Positions 44,118 to 52,837 of a stretch of DNA of 64,000 nt are shown in pieces. The number at the start of each line of letters is the position of its first letter. Position 1 is the first letter of the stretch. The notes below the pieces were generated by a model. That model ran no database searches. It had not been told where the DNA came from and saw only the letters and a list, made by a program, of their open reading frames with translations. Location of the stretch: NCBI GenBank assembly GCA_036821485.1, contig DAISJM010000007.1:36977-100976 (forward strand), given 5' to 3'. The stretch comes from DAISJM01 sp036821485. GTDB lineage: Bacteria; Verrucomicrobiota; Kiritimatiellia; CAIQIC01; JAGNIJ01. The translations under genes and the position numbers were made by a program.

Positions 44118-44915
44118 ATGAGCTTCGATATTCTTCGCTACCGGGCGGCGCTGACGCAGTGCCGCGAGGACTTCATCATGCATTACCCGGCGGAAATCGC
44201 CGCGTTCGACCAGCTCGACAAGGTCTTCCCGCGCTATGCGCCCGCGCTCGGTCATATCCCCGTCGTGCTCCAGAAACATTCGTTCCAACTCACGCCGTTT
44301 CTCCACGTCATGCAACGTCGCGCGCGCACCGCTTTCGAACATCTCAGCGCCCGGCAATCCTCCCTCGCGTGGATCGCCCTCCGCACGTTCCTCGAATCCC
44401 CGCTCATCATCGGCAAGTGGATCGACGATCCACAGAACGCGGTGATCTGGAATTCGCGCAACACGGGCAAGGCCGCCCGCAAGGAATACCAGGACGTCTA
44501 CTTTGGTGAGTCGCTGCGACCGCGCAGCCTTCCCGGCGCCGAACCGATCCGCAACGTCCTCGCACGTCTCGACGACGATTTCATCCAGACCAACCCGCGC
44601 TACTACGCGCGCCCCATCGTCTTCACCCAGGGCGGCCAACGCGTGTCGCCCGATCTCGCCGATGATGATGCGGATCTCCGCGCGCATGTCTACGCGGTAC
44701 TCCACCTCATCGCGTTTGTGCTGCGCTCGCTCGGCCAATTGTTGTCGCAGCAGCAGGGCGACAAGCCCGACTTGAAGTTCGACCTGGAAAAACTGCAGCG
44801 CGAGTTCGGCCCGGCCGCCGAAGCGATCGCACGGCAGAACGAAACGCACAAGGCCGTGCTCACGAATCTCGGCCTGTGGCCGCACGAATTGTTGCACCGC
44901 CAGCACGCGCGGTGA
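44118..44915 (+). CDS. Hypothetical protein
   Basis: 265 residues, soluble, no signal peptide, predicted mainly helical. I do not recognise the family. Notable stretches are MHYPAEIAAFDQLDKVFPRY, QRRARTAFEHLSARQ, RTFLESPLIIGKWIDDP and a C-terminal helical block (AHVYAVLHLIAFVLRSLGQL). No Shine-Dalgarno precedes the ATG; a -10-like TAGAAT ends 8 nt before it, so the mRNA may be leaderless. Codon use resembles that of its neighbours. Two REP-like repeats follow its stop codon. Confidence 0.65.
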   Translation: MSFDILRYRAALTQCREDFIMHYPAEIAAFDQLDKVFPRYAPALGHIPVVLQKHSFQLTPFLHVMQRRARTAFEHLSARQSSLAWIALRTFLESPLIIGKWIDDPQNAVIWNSRNTGKAARKEYQDVYFGESLRPRSLPGAEPIRNVLARLDDDFIQTNPRYYARPIVFTQGGQRVSPDLADDDADLRAHVYAVLHLIAFVLRSLGQLLSQQQGDKPDLKFDLEKLQREFGPAAEAIARQNETHKAVLTNLGLWPHELLHRQHAR

Positions 44916-44929
44916 GGTGTTTTCTTCCG

Positions 44930-45086
44930 CCTCCCTGCCACCTCGCGTGGCAGGTGGCAGCATTCTGGCCCCCGCGACGCAAGGTCACGGGGAGCCAAGA
45001 GGGCTGGAGAATCTGATCGCCTCCCTGCCGGCTCGCCCGGCAGGAGGCAGAATTCTGGCTCCCGTGGCACGAGGCCACGGGGAGCC
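44930..45086. repeat. REP-like two-hairpin repeat, two copies
   Basis: Copies at 44930-44996 and 45020-45086, offset by 90 bp, in the convergent gap 44916-45098. In the first copy hairpin one is CCTGCCAC/GTGGCAGG, replacing the consensus CCTGCCGG/CCGGCAGG by two paired changes. The second copy is close to consensus. Confidence 0.9.
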
Positions 45087-45098
45087 AAGAAAGCTTTT

Positions 45099-47054
45099 CT
45101 ACCGCTTCACCGGCACGACGCCGTTCCAGCCCCAGTTTCGCGGCGCAACAATGGTCGCCCCGCTGACCGTCTGGATGTACCAGTTGCCGGAACTGTTGTG
45201 GAACACGGCGAGATCGCTGAAACCGTCGCCGTCAAAATCGCCCGACACCGGCGTGCAGCCCGCAAAGCCCCAGTTCCGCGCAGAAGCGATCACGGGACCG
45301 GCCAGCGGTGCGATGTACCAGTTGCCGGACGCGGCATGATAGAGCGCGAGGTCCGACTTCCCGTCGCCATTGTAGTCGCCCGGCACCGGCGTGCACCCCT
45401 TGAAGCCCCAGTTGCGCGCATAAGCGAGGATGCTGCCGCCGCACGTCCGGATGAACCAGTTGCCGCTGTTCGTGTCGTACACCGCCAGGTCGCCTTCACC
45501 GTCGCCGTCGTAGTCGCCCGCGACAGGCACGCAACCCGGATAGCCCCAGTTCGTGCCGCTGAGGATGAGCACGTTATCCAGCGTCTTGATGTACCAGTTA
45601 CCGGTGGCCGTGTCGTACACCGCCGCGTCATCCGTGCCGCCGTTGTTGTAATCTTCCATCGCGGTCAGACATGTGCTGAATCCCCAGTTCACGCCGTTGG
45701 CGACAATCTCGCCCTCCAGCGTGCGCACGTACCAGTTGCCGCTCGCGGGATGGAAGATCGGCATGCCCGCTCCACCTTCGCCCACGCCCGACACAGGCAC
45801 GCAGCCAGGGAAGCCCCAGTTGCTCCCAAGCGCAAGCGTCGCGCCCTGCACCTGTGTGATGTACCACTTGCCGGAGGACGGATCCCACACCGTCAGGTCC
45901 GACTTGCCGTCGTAATTGAAATCGTTGACCACGTTGCCGAATTCCACCGCGCCGATGTCCACCCCGCCGCCGAGAGAGCGGGCATTGCCGTAGATGTCGA
46001 TGCCGCTGGACGTCCCCGGCAGGCTGCGGCCGTGGTCGATACACAACGAGGTCCCGCGCAGCCGATAGTTGTCGTTCGTGATGTCCACGAAGTCCGGGTT
46101 CACGTTCATGTTCGCCGTTCCGGGGAGCGACGGAGAGCTGACGCAGTTGGAGCCGACGGTGTAGGTGCCGATGGAGTTATTCGTCACAATGTTGACCTCA
46201 GTCGCCCCGCTCCAGTTGAACCGAATCGCGCAATTGATGAGGACGCTGGTGTGGCTGAGCCAGCAGCCGCCACCACCATCGCCGGGCGCACCGCCGTTGA
46301 CACTTCGGTTGTTGGCAACGGTGCAGTTCTCCGCTCTGCCGCCCACCCACGTGGCAAAGCCGCCACCCCACCGGGCTTGATTCCTGTAGATCAGGTTGTT
46401 GCGCAGTTTCGCACCGCCCTGCAGGCTCGCACCGCCACCATAGTACACGGATGTGTTGCAATACACGCGGCAGTACTCAGCCGTGGTCACGACGCCGAAC
46501 AGGTACAGGCCTCCGCCCTCATTTGAGCTGGCGTTCCGGGTCAACGTGCAGTTGCGCACTGTGCCTTGGCTTATGTAAGCCCCGCCGCCCAAAGTGGCCC
46601 GGTTGTCCGTAAATATGCAATTGTTGATCTCTCCTACCGGAAAGGCCGCAACGCCGCCGCCCCAAGACGCGCCGCCTGCGTTACCGTTCTTGATGGTCAG
46701 GCCCTCGAGATTTGCGGAGTGGGTTATGTAGAAGCAACGATTCGTTCGTGTGGGATACCCGCCGTCGATGGTCGTGAACAGCGGCCCGTTCATGCTGCGG
46801 ATGGTAAGAGGCCGCGCGACTGCAACTGCACCGGTGACGGCGAACGTGCCGTTGCTGATCAGGATCTGGTCGAAGTCCGTCGCCACGCTCACCGCTGCGT
46901 GCAGCGAGGTCGCCGCCGTCGCCCACGTGGCATACGGAGGCGTCGAGGATCCGGTCTTGGAAACGTAGATGAATACCCCTTCCGCAGGCAACAGGGTCGA
47001 GAGCAGAGCGATCAAAACCAGGACACACGACGGGACGAACGCGCGAGACTTCAT
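45099..47054 (-). CDS. Secreted right-handed beta-helix protein with FG-GAP/VCBS-like repeats
   Basis: 651 residues. Signal peptide MKSRAFVPSCVLVLIALLST. Residues ~28-365 form a parallel beta-helix of the kind in pectate-lyase-like and choice-of-anchor proteins (GLTIKNGNAGGASWGGGVA, CIFTDNRATLGGGAYIS, ending VDIGAVEFG). From ~370 there are six ~44-residue repeats centred on SGNWYI...NWGFxGCxPVxGDYDGDG, with acidic DGDG loops likely binding calcium. There is no catalytic triad that I can name. The ATG at 47054 follows AAGGGGG. Confidence 0.8.
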   Translation of the reverse strand: MKSRAFVPSCVLVLIALLSTLLPAEGVFIYVSKTGSSTPPYATWATAATSLHAAVSVATDFDQILISNGTFAVTGAVAVARPLTIRSMNGPLFTTIDGGYPTRTNRCFYITHSANLEGLTIKNGNAGGASWGGGVAAFPVGEINNCIFTDNRATLGGGAYISQGTVRNCTLTRNASSNEGGGLYLFGVVTTAEYCRVYCNTSVYYGGGASLQGGAKLRNNLIYRNQARWGGGFATWVGGRAENCTVANNRSVNGGAPGDGGGGCWLSHTSVLINCAIRFNWSGATEVNIVTNNSIGTYTVGSNCVSSPSLPGTANMNVNPDFVDITNDNYRLRGTSLCIDHGRSLPGTSSGIDIYGNARSLGGGVDIGAVEFGNVVNDFNYDGKSDLTVWDPSSGKWYITQVQGATLALGSNWGFPGCVPVSGVGEGGAGMPIFHPASGNWYVRTLEGEIVANGVNWGFSTCLTAMEDYNNGGTDDAAVYDTATGNWYIKTLDNVLILSGTNWGYPGCVPVAGDYDGDGEGDLAVYDTNSGNWFIRTCGGSILAYARNWGFKGCTPVPGDYNGDGKSDLALYHAASGNWYIAPLAGPVIASARNWGFAGCTPVSGDFDGDGFSDLAVFHNSSGNWYIQTVSGATIVAPRNWGWNGVVPVKR

Positions 47055-47192
47055 GACACCCCCTTGGTTGTGCCGCGCATTCTCGCAGAGTCGCCCGACA
47101 CGAATCAAATCCAAAGAGGAGCGGGGCGCCGCTTAACACCGCGCCGCGGGAACGGTACTAACTTTGCAGGAAGTCACCGCAGGGATTCATCG

Positions 47193-47951
47193 ATGTCTTC
47201 GCCCGATAAGAGCACGCGCGTCATCGCGCCCGGCGCTTCGCCGCCGTCTGCGCAGAAGCCGACGTGGATTTTTGTTTCGCGCCGACAGCCCGCGCTGTTC
47301 CTTGACGGCGAAACCATCCCCCTCGCGAGCGACCGCGAGTACATCATCGGCCGCGACGCGGAAACCTGCAACATCGTCATCAACGACGAGCGCGTCAGCC
47401 GGCAACACGCCTCAATCTATTCCCGCGGCGGCCGCTATTTCGTACGCGACCACGGCAGCATGAACGGGACGTTCGTCAACCGCGAGAAGATCGTCGACGC
47501 GCTCGGGCTGCTGCCCGGCGACGAGATTTTCGTGCCGCCGCAGAAGGTGCTCTTCGTGCTGCACGACCAGTACATGCGGTCCGCCGGCGGCCAGATGAAG
47601 CAGAGCCACTTCTCCGGCCTGCTCCGTGCCCTGCGCATTCCCGACCTCATTCAAATGCTCAACTCGACCATGCAGACCGGCACACTGATGATCATGGACA
47701 CCAACGGTCAAACGGGCCGCACGTTGTTCATGAAAGGTGAGATCATCGCCGCACAGTACAAGGACAAGCGCGAAGAAGAAGCCGTGTACGCTCTTGTCGG
47801 CGTGCCCGACGGCCAGTTTGAATTCATCACCGAAACCGCGCCGACCTGGGCGCGGTCCATCGAAACGCGCACGATCACGCTGCTGCTGGAAGCCTGCCGC
47901 CGGCTCGACGAACAGAAGCAGGAAAACAGTACGCCAGCGCTCGCGGGCTGA
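47193..47951 (+). CDS. FHA domain protein with DUF4388-like C-terminal domain
   Basis: 252 residues. A forkhead-associated domain (~48-115: YIIGRDAETCNIVINDERVS, RQHASIYSRGG, DHGSMNGTFVNREKI) should bind phosphothreonine peptides. The C-terminal part (~135-235: FSGLLRALRIPDLIQMLNST, GTLMIMDTNGQTGRTLFMKG) matches the DUF4388/PATAN-type domain found in signalling proteins. It is cytoplasmic. No kinase is adjacent. Start choice: AGGGA precedes this ATG, and the much longer open frame upstream has no homology. It converges on the next gene with a 6-bp gap. Confidence 0.85.
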   Translation: MSSPDKSTRVIAPGASPPSAQKPTWIFVSRRQPALFLDGETIPLASDREYIIGRDAETCNIVINDERVSRQHASIYSRGGRYFVRDHGSMNGTFVNREKIVDALGLLPGDEIFVPPQKVLFVLHDQYMRSAGGQMKQSHFSGLLRALRIPDLIQMLNSTMQTGTLMIMDTNGQTGRTLFMKGEIIAAQYKDKREEEAVYALVGVPDGQFEFITETAPTWARSIETRTITLLLEACRRLDEQKQENSTPALAG

Positions 47952-47957
47952 GCCACC

Positions 47958-48911
47958 TCACGACGAAGGACAGAAGGCCAGGTTGCGCCGCGCCTCGTCC
48001 GCCACCTTCCAGTACCAGCCGTGTGTGTCCCAGCACTGTGCGAATCCGTATTCGGAAAGCATCTCGCGATACACCAGCCCGGCCTCGCGATTCTTCCGCT
48101 GCCGCTGCAGCGCCTTGCCGCGGATGAAGAGGCAGGTGCCGACGTCGTTCAACGCCCAGTAATCCTGCTCCTGCCCCTTGGGCGCGTATTCGGCCAGCGA
48201 GGACTGCATCTCGCGCGCCACTTCGCCGTAAAGTTCGATGCACTTGCGCACATAGAGTTCCATCGCATCGTAGCGCCCGGCCTGCATCGCCTTCCACGCC
48301 TTGGCCGTCAACACCTCGGATGAGTAGCTGCCGAAGTCCACGCCGTAGTCGATACAGTGAATCTCGTCCTGCGCGGCAACGGCTACTTTCCAGAACCAAC
48401 CCTTCGGGTCCCAGCACTGCGCATAACGGTAGCTGCGCATAACCTCGCGAAAGATTTCCTTCGCCTCGGCCGTACAACGCATGTCGCGCAGCGATTTGCC
48501 CTTGATGAAGAGGCAAGTGGCCACGTCGTTGAGCGACGAGTAGTTTGCCGCGCGCGTGCGATCCGGAAAATCATCCAGCGATGCCTGCTGCCGCGCCGCG
48601 CGCGGACCGAACAGCCGCACGCACTCATCCGCCACAACGAAGACCTTCTCGTACTCCTTCTTCTCGTAGGCCTTCCACGCCTGGAGCATCATCAGCGATG
48701 AGTTCGGCCCCACCGAGGCCTTCGCCGGCTGGAGCAGCACCACGTTGGTGCCCGGCGGACGCGACACGGGCACCGCGGGTGCGACAGAGGAAGAGCGCGC
48801 GGCCACGAGCAGGTTCGTGGCCGCAACCGCGGCCGCCGGCAGAAGGAGTATGGCCAGCATCGCCCCGCCCATGGCCCCACTACGTGCTCGCGCGCCCAAC
48901 ATCTTCCACAA
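47958..48911 (-). CDS. Secreted protein with two tandem TPR-like repeats
   Basis: 317 residues with an N-terminal signal (MGGAMLAILLLPAAAVAA). The mature protein is an internal duplication: residues ~75-195 and ~200-310 align through AWKA-x-Y, SLND-V-A/G-TCLFI-x-GK and YAQCWD-x-(K/H)GW-(F/Y)-WKVA. Each half looks like helical TPR units. It ends the LacI-family operon, 34 bp after the regulator. Periplasmic or extracellular; function unknown. Similar proteins are often labelled beta-glucanase precursors, but I see no catalytic motif. Confidence 0.7.
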   Translation of the reverse strand: MWKMLGARARSGAMGGAMLAILLLPAAAVAATNLLVAARSSSVAPAVPVSRPPGTNVVLLQPAKASVGPNSSLMMLQAWKAYEKKEYEKVFVVADECVRLFGPRAARQQASLDDFPDRTRAANYSSLNDVATCLFIKGKSLRDMRCTAEAKEIFREVMRSYRYAQCWDPKGWFWKVAVAAQDEIHCIDYGVDFGSYSSEVLTAKAWKAMQAGRYDAMELYVRKCIELYGEVAREMQSSLAEYAPKGQEQDYWALNDVGTCLFIRGKALQRQRKNREAGLVYREMLSEYGFAQCWDTHGWYWKVADEARRNLAFCPSS

Positions 48912-48945
48912 CCTTTCGAAACGCGTCCCGAGCCAGGACGCCTAA

Positions 48946-50049
48946 TCACGTCGCCACTTGCGTCTTCAGCTTCGATCCGCAGGATTCGCGCACCACAAGC
49001 CGCACAGGAATCAGATGATTCACCTTCGGCGGCCGCCGCCCCTCGAGCAATGAGACGAGAAGCTCACACGCCGTCGTTCCGATCACGTAAGGATTCTGCG
49101 CCACGGTGGTCAGCGGCGGACTGAGGTGCGCGCTGAAGGCCACGTTGTCGTAGCCCACCACGGCAAGGTCTTCCGGAATCCGCACCCCGCGCGCGCGCGC
49201 CGCCTGCATCACGCCCATCGCAAGCTCATCGCTGAATGCAAAAATAGCGGTCGGCGGATTCGCCAACGCCAGGAGTTTCTCCGCCCCGCGCCGCCCGGTC
49301 TCGACGCCCTGCTGGAACAGGCCGCGCTCCACCAGCGCCGGATCAAACGCGATACCGGCTGCCGCAAGCGCGTGCCGGTATCCATCCAGCCGGCCCTGCG
49401 TCGCCGAAACGCGCGGGCTGCCGGTAATTACGCCAATGCGACGATGGCCGAGACCCACCAGGTGCGCCGTCGCCATCCGTCCGCCGCCCTCGTCATCCGG
49501 CGCGACGCACGGCGCCTGCGGATCGGCTGTGAAACGATTCACAAAGACGAACGGCACGCCTTCCTGCTTCAGCGCCGTCAGGTTGCGGATGTTCTTGTTC
49601 TCGTTCACGATCAGCATGCCGTCGATCCGGCGCGCGCGCGTGAGGTTGAACGGAAAATGCTTGTCCTTCGTCTTGCTCGTGGCCGAGGCAATGAGAATGC
49701 TGTAGCCGCGCTTCACGCTGGCGTGCTCGATGCCACTGAGCACCTGCGAAAAGAACGGCCCCTGCAGGAAAAATATCTTCGGAAGGATGATGCCGATCGT
49801 CTCACTCTTCTGGCTCACCAGGCCGCGCGCGAGGGAGTTCGGAAAATAGTTCAGCTTCTCCGCGATCGCCAGGATCATGTCCTTCGTCTCCCGCGGCAAC
49901 AGCGGGCTGTCGTTGATCGCGCGTGATACGGTGGAGATGTCCACCTGCGCAATCTGTGCGATTTCGCGCAACGTGATGCGTTGCCCGCGCAACGGCCGGC
50001 CTGTCACGTCCGGCGGCGTATCGTCGAGTTGTTTCAGAATGTGATTCAT
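48946..50049 (-). CDS. LacI-family transcriptional regulator
   Basis: 367 residues. Helix-turn-helix at ~26-50 (ITLREIAQIAQVDISTVSRA), hinge near 66-77 (LNYFPNSLARGL), then a periplasmic-binding-like sugar-sensing domain (GIILPKIFFLQGPFFSQVL, HRRIGVITGSP, AIFAFSDELAMGVM, VVGYDN). The ATG at 50049 starts after AAGG; the frame is open upstream, inside the preceding gene. Two LacI-type operators sit at the promoter of the operon that contains it (53508-53521, 53604-53621), so it is probably autoregulated together with the secreted proteins. Confidence 0.9.
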   Translation of the reverse strand: MNHILKQLDDTPPDVTGRPLRGQRITLREIAQIAQVDISTVSRAINDSPLLPRETKDMILAIAEKLNYFPNSLARGLVSQKSETIGIILPKIFFLQGPFFSQVLSGIEHASVKRGYSILIASATSKTKDKHFPFNLTRARRIDGMLIVNENKNIRNLTALKQEGVPFVFVNRFTADPQAPCVAPDDEGGGRMATAHLVGLGHRRIGVITGSPRVSATQGRLDGYRHALAAAGIAFDPALVERGLFQQGVETGRRGAEKLLALANPPTAIFAFSDELAMGVMQAARARGVRIPEDLAVVGYDNVAFSAHLSPPLTTVAQNPYVIGTTACELLVSLLEGRRPPKVNHLIPVRLVVRESCGSKLKTQVAT

Positions 50050-50071
50050 AGGCGCACCTTCGTTCCCACCG

Positions 50072-50680
50072 CTACTCCAGCGCAATTTCGTCCAGGTAGA
50101 TCGTGAACCCGCTTCGGTTATTGAACCGTGCGGCCACCCAACCAAAGAAACTCGATATGTAGGACAGATCGCATGTGGAGAGGTCGATCGTGTATCGCGT
50201 CCACTCCTGCGTCAGCCGGATGAACGGCAGCGAGGTTTTGTCCGAATCCGGATAGGCGCCCCCCGTGCCGCCGAACGTGAACGCGTCGATGATCTCGCCG
50301 CCGTTTTCGCCGCGCGCCCAGAACACCAGCTGCGTTGCGCCGGTCAGGTCACCGCCGCCGTCGATATCGCCCATGTTGTTCGCCGGGTTCTGCCACATCA
50401 CCCCCGCCATGTCCGCGTAGCGCGAGCCCATCGCAGAGTAGGAGAAGCGGATGCACGTCGCGCCCGACTGCGGGTTGTTCGTGCAGTTCATGTCCAGGAT
50501 GAGGTCGCGGTAATCCCCCATCCAGCCGGATGGCACCCCGTGGTTGTCGCGCAGATTGAAGTCCTTATAGATGTAGAAGGGACGGGTGAAAATGTTCGTG
50601 GCCGCGCCAGCAGGCGCCGCCGCCAGAACGGCGACCAGCACCAACGCCGCGATCCATGATGTTGTCGCGCCGCGCATCAT
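50072..50680 (-). CDS. Secreted carbohydrate-binding-like protein, paralogue C
   Basis: 202 residues with a signal peptide (WIAALVLVAVLAAAPAGAA). It shares with the proteins at 52139 and 52838 the sequence core P-F-Y-x-Y, P-S-G-(W/Y)-MGD, GVMWQNPANNMGDIDGGGDL, FWARGENGGEI and a final aromatic/acidic strand (IYLDEI). The fold is likely a beta-sandwich carbohydrate-binding module. Its ATG overlaps the preceding stop (ATGA); the ATG at 50677 is equally likely. Position in the operon implies co-secretion with a glycosidase-like lipoprotein. Confidence 0.75.
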   Translation of the reverse strand: MMRGATTSWIAALVLVAVLAAAPAGAATNIFTRPFYIYKDFNLRDNHGVPSGWMGDYRDLILDMNCTNNPQSGATCIRFSYSAMGSRYADMAGVMWQNPANNMGDIDGGGDLTGATQLVFWARGENGGEIIDAFTFGGTGGAYPDSDKTSLPFIRLTQEWTRYTIDLSTCDLSYISSFFGWVAARFNNRSGFTIYLDEIALE

Positions 50681-52137
50681 ATACTCCATTTCATCGGATT
50701 GAAAAATCCGTGGACGCAGTACAGGAACCACATCGTGGAAGACATCGACCCCACCCACATCTCGTCATTCTTGCCGCGTGGAATCTCCCACTCCCACTTC
50801 AGCGTCTTCACGATCGCGCCGGGCTCGGGCCGGATCGACATGTACGGCAACACGCCGTTGAGCCGGTAGTAAGCGCTGAAGCGATGCATGCTCCGCGTGT
50901 AATCCACCGCCTTGGCTGCGTACTTCCGCGCGCGCGGCTCGTCGCCCTTGCGCGCAAAGTAGCGGGAGAGTTCGGCGTAGGCGATGATCTGCTGGCCGGT
51001 TCCCTCGAACCAGAACAGCGGCGCCCGCGCCCGCTCGTAGCCGTCGGGGTCGGTGATGTCGAACCCGTGCAGCACCTCGCCGTTCGGCAGCGTGTACGTG
51101 GAGCCGAAATACTTCTCCGTACTCTCGACCAGCCGGTCGAGGTCGATGCCCCACGCCTCAAAGTTCTCCGGCCCAATCCCGCCCAAGCCCCAACTCGTAC
51201 CGTCGAGAATGCGCAGCTTATCCGGCCCGAATTCGTTGTAGCCTGCGCGGAAACAGTAGTCCTCGGGATTGAATGCCAGTTCCTTCAACCATCGCCCGAT
51301 GTGATCCATCTCGTCCGCGAGCCACACGTCGTCGACCTTCTTCGCGCGGAAAATATTGCGCACGTCTTCCGGCGATTCCCGGTAGACTTGGAGCAGCATT
51401 TGAAGCACGGCGAAGTAGTCGACGTTATGCTCCGTGGAAAATATCTTCCTCCAGTCCGGCCCCCAGCCCATGCCCATGGAAATGGCGCCGCGCTCGCCGT
51501 CGGGAAAGTGGAAGTAGGTTAATTCGGACCGGCACCACTCGACGATATCCAGCGTGAACTCGAGGAACCGCGTGTTGCGCTCAAGCTTCATGTGGTTCAG
51601 CGCCGCAAGCGCAACCCATAGCGTCGGCCCCGCATGCATGCGGTCGCCGTCGCCGCCCATTCCAAGATCCTCGACCGGAATGCGGCTGCTCACAAGGTAC
51701 GAATTGTAGATCCCGTAGGTTCCGTTCTTCTTGAGGTAGAAATCCTTCTCCAGCGCACCAAGGATGTGTTCCGCACGGTCCGCGCGCCCGTCGAGCAGGT
51801 AGCCCATCGCGGCGAGCGCAAGGTCATACGTGAACGCCTGGTCGTCGAGGTAGCCCATCTTGCCGTAGTAGCACGCGTGGAACCGGCCCGTGTCGTTGGA
51901 GAACATGTAGGGCGACGTGCTGCCGAAGCTGGCGAGCAACCCGCTGCGCCCCGTGCGCGATGCAAGGAACCGATCGATCTGGTGCGTGACCGGCCCCGGG
52001 TTGAAACCAAGGCGCGGCGCATACGGGGCCATCGGGTCGCCCGGCCGGGAGAAGTCAACCGTGGCACAGCCCGCCGCAAAAAGCACCGCAGCCACCGGAA
52101 GCAGCCGCCGCAACGACTTTGTTCGCTCAGCCGTCAT
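50677..52137 (-). CDS. Lipoprotein, probable (alpha/alpha)-barrel glycosidase-like
   Basis: 486 residues. The signal peptide ends at the lipobox LFAAGC. The body contains many aromatic and acidic residues with helical hairpins (GYLDDQAFTYDLALAAMGYL, DGDRMHAGPTLWVALAALNH, SWGLGGIGPENFEAWGIDL, PLFWFEGTGQQIIAYAEL), as in (alpha/alpha)6-barrel glycoside hydrolases and lyases. I cannot assign a family or the catalytic acids with confidence. It lies 1 bp after the gene for paralogue B and overlaps paralogue C, so the set is co-translated. Likely surface-anchored glycan degradation. Confidence 0.65.
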   Translation of the reverse strand: MTAERTKSLRRLLPVAAVLFAAGCATVDFSRPGDPMAPYAPRLGFNPGPVTHQIDRFLASRTGRSGLLASFGSTSPYMFSNDTGRFHACYYGKMGYLDDQAFTYDLALAAMGYLLDGRADRAEHILGALEKDFYLKKNGTYGIYNSYLVSSRIPVEDLGMGGDGDRMHAGPTLWVALAALNHMKLERNTRFLEFTLDIVEWCRSELTYFHFPDGERGAISMGMGWGPDWRKIFSTEHNVDYFAVLQMLLQVYRESPEDVRNIFRAKKVDDVWLADEMDHIGRWLKELAFNPEDYCFRAGYNEFGPDKLRILDGTSWGLGGIGPENFEAWGIDLDRLVESTEKYFGSTYTLPNGEVLHGFDITDPDGYERARAPLFWFEGTGQQIIAYAELSRYFARKGDEPRARKYAAKAVDYTRSMHRFSAYYRLNGVLPYMSIRPEPGAIVKTLKWEWEIPRGKNDEMWVGSMSSTMWFLYCVHGFFNPMKWSI

Positions 52138-52138
52138 G

Positions 52139-52816
52139 TCACTGGTCGTATTTCACGTCATCAATGTAGAACACGCACCCGTTCGGGTTGGCGTCCTGTT
52201 TCACCACGAATCCAAACCCGGCGCTGATGTAGAAGAGATCCGCCGCGCCGAGATCGAGGATGTACTGCGTCCACTCGTTCTTCAGCGTCAGCTCGCCGGT
52301 GGTCAGGTTTTCCGAGTCCGGGTAGTTCGCCGCCGTACCGCCGATCTTGAACTCGACGATCTCGCCGCCCTTCTCGCCGCGCACCCAGAAGGAAAGCTTC
52401 TTCGCCTTCGCCAGGTTATAACCGCCGTCGAACTCACCCCAGTTGTTCGCGGGGTTCTGCCACACCACGCCCGCCCAACCCATGTGCCCTTCGGCCATGT
52501 ACGAAACCTTCAGGCACGGATAGCCATCCTGGTGCAGATTCTTGTACGCACCCGACAGTCTCACGTCGGCGGCATCACCCATGTAGCCGGAGGGTGAGAA
52601 ATTCTTCACGGGCGGGAAGATCGCGTTGTTGTAGACGTAGAACGGCATCGGTTCCTGGTCGCGCACGCCCAGCTTGTTCTTGGCTTCCTCGACCGCCGTT
52701 TTCGGAACAATCCTCAGCGGCTCGGCGCTTGCCACCGGCTCCGCCGGCTGTGCCCAACTCTGCGCCGCAAACCCCAGCCCCGCCACCACCAGTACTTTCG
52801 TGATCTGCTTGTACAT
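52139..52816 (-). CDS. Secreted carbohydrate-binding-like protein, paralogue B
   Basis: 225 residues; signal peptide MYKQITKVLVVAGLGFAAQS ending near WAQ. It is about 60% similar by eye to the next gene upstream: MPFYVYNNAIFPPVKNFSPS, GYMGDAADVRL, MGWAGVVWQNPANNWGEFDG, FWVRGEKGGEIVEFKIGG, then NEWTQYILDL and FYIDDVKYD. The regular strand pattern and conserved Trp/Tyr residues suggest a jelly-roll glycan-binding domain. A 21-bp gap follows paralogue A, and 1 bp precedes the glycosidase-like lipoprotein gene. Confidence 0.75.
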   Translation of the reverse strand: MYKQITKVLVVAGLGFAAQSWAQPAEPVASAEPLRIVPKTAVEEAKNKLGVRDQEPMPFYVYNNAIFPPVKNFSPSGYMGDAADVRLSGAYKNLHQDGYPCLKVSYMAEGHMGWAGVVWQNPANNWGEFDGGYNLAKAKKLSFWVRGEKGGEIVEFKIGGTAANYPDSENLTTGELTLKNEWTQYILDLGAADLFYISAGFGFVVKQDANPNGCVFYIDDVKYDQ

Positions 52817-52837
52817 GATCCATCTCCCTCCCGGTCA

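Noticed and set aside
46566..47192. N-terminal extension of the FHA protein by 209 codons
   Set aside because: It is antisense to the signal-peptide end of the beta-helix gene, has no homology, and a ribosome site precedes the internal ATG at 47193.
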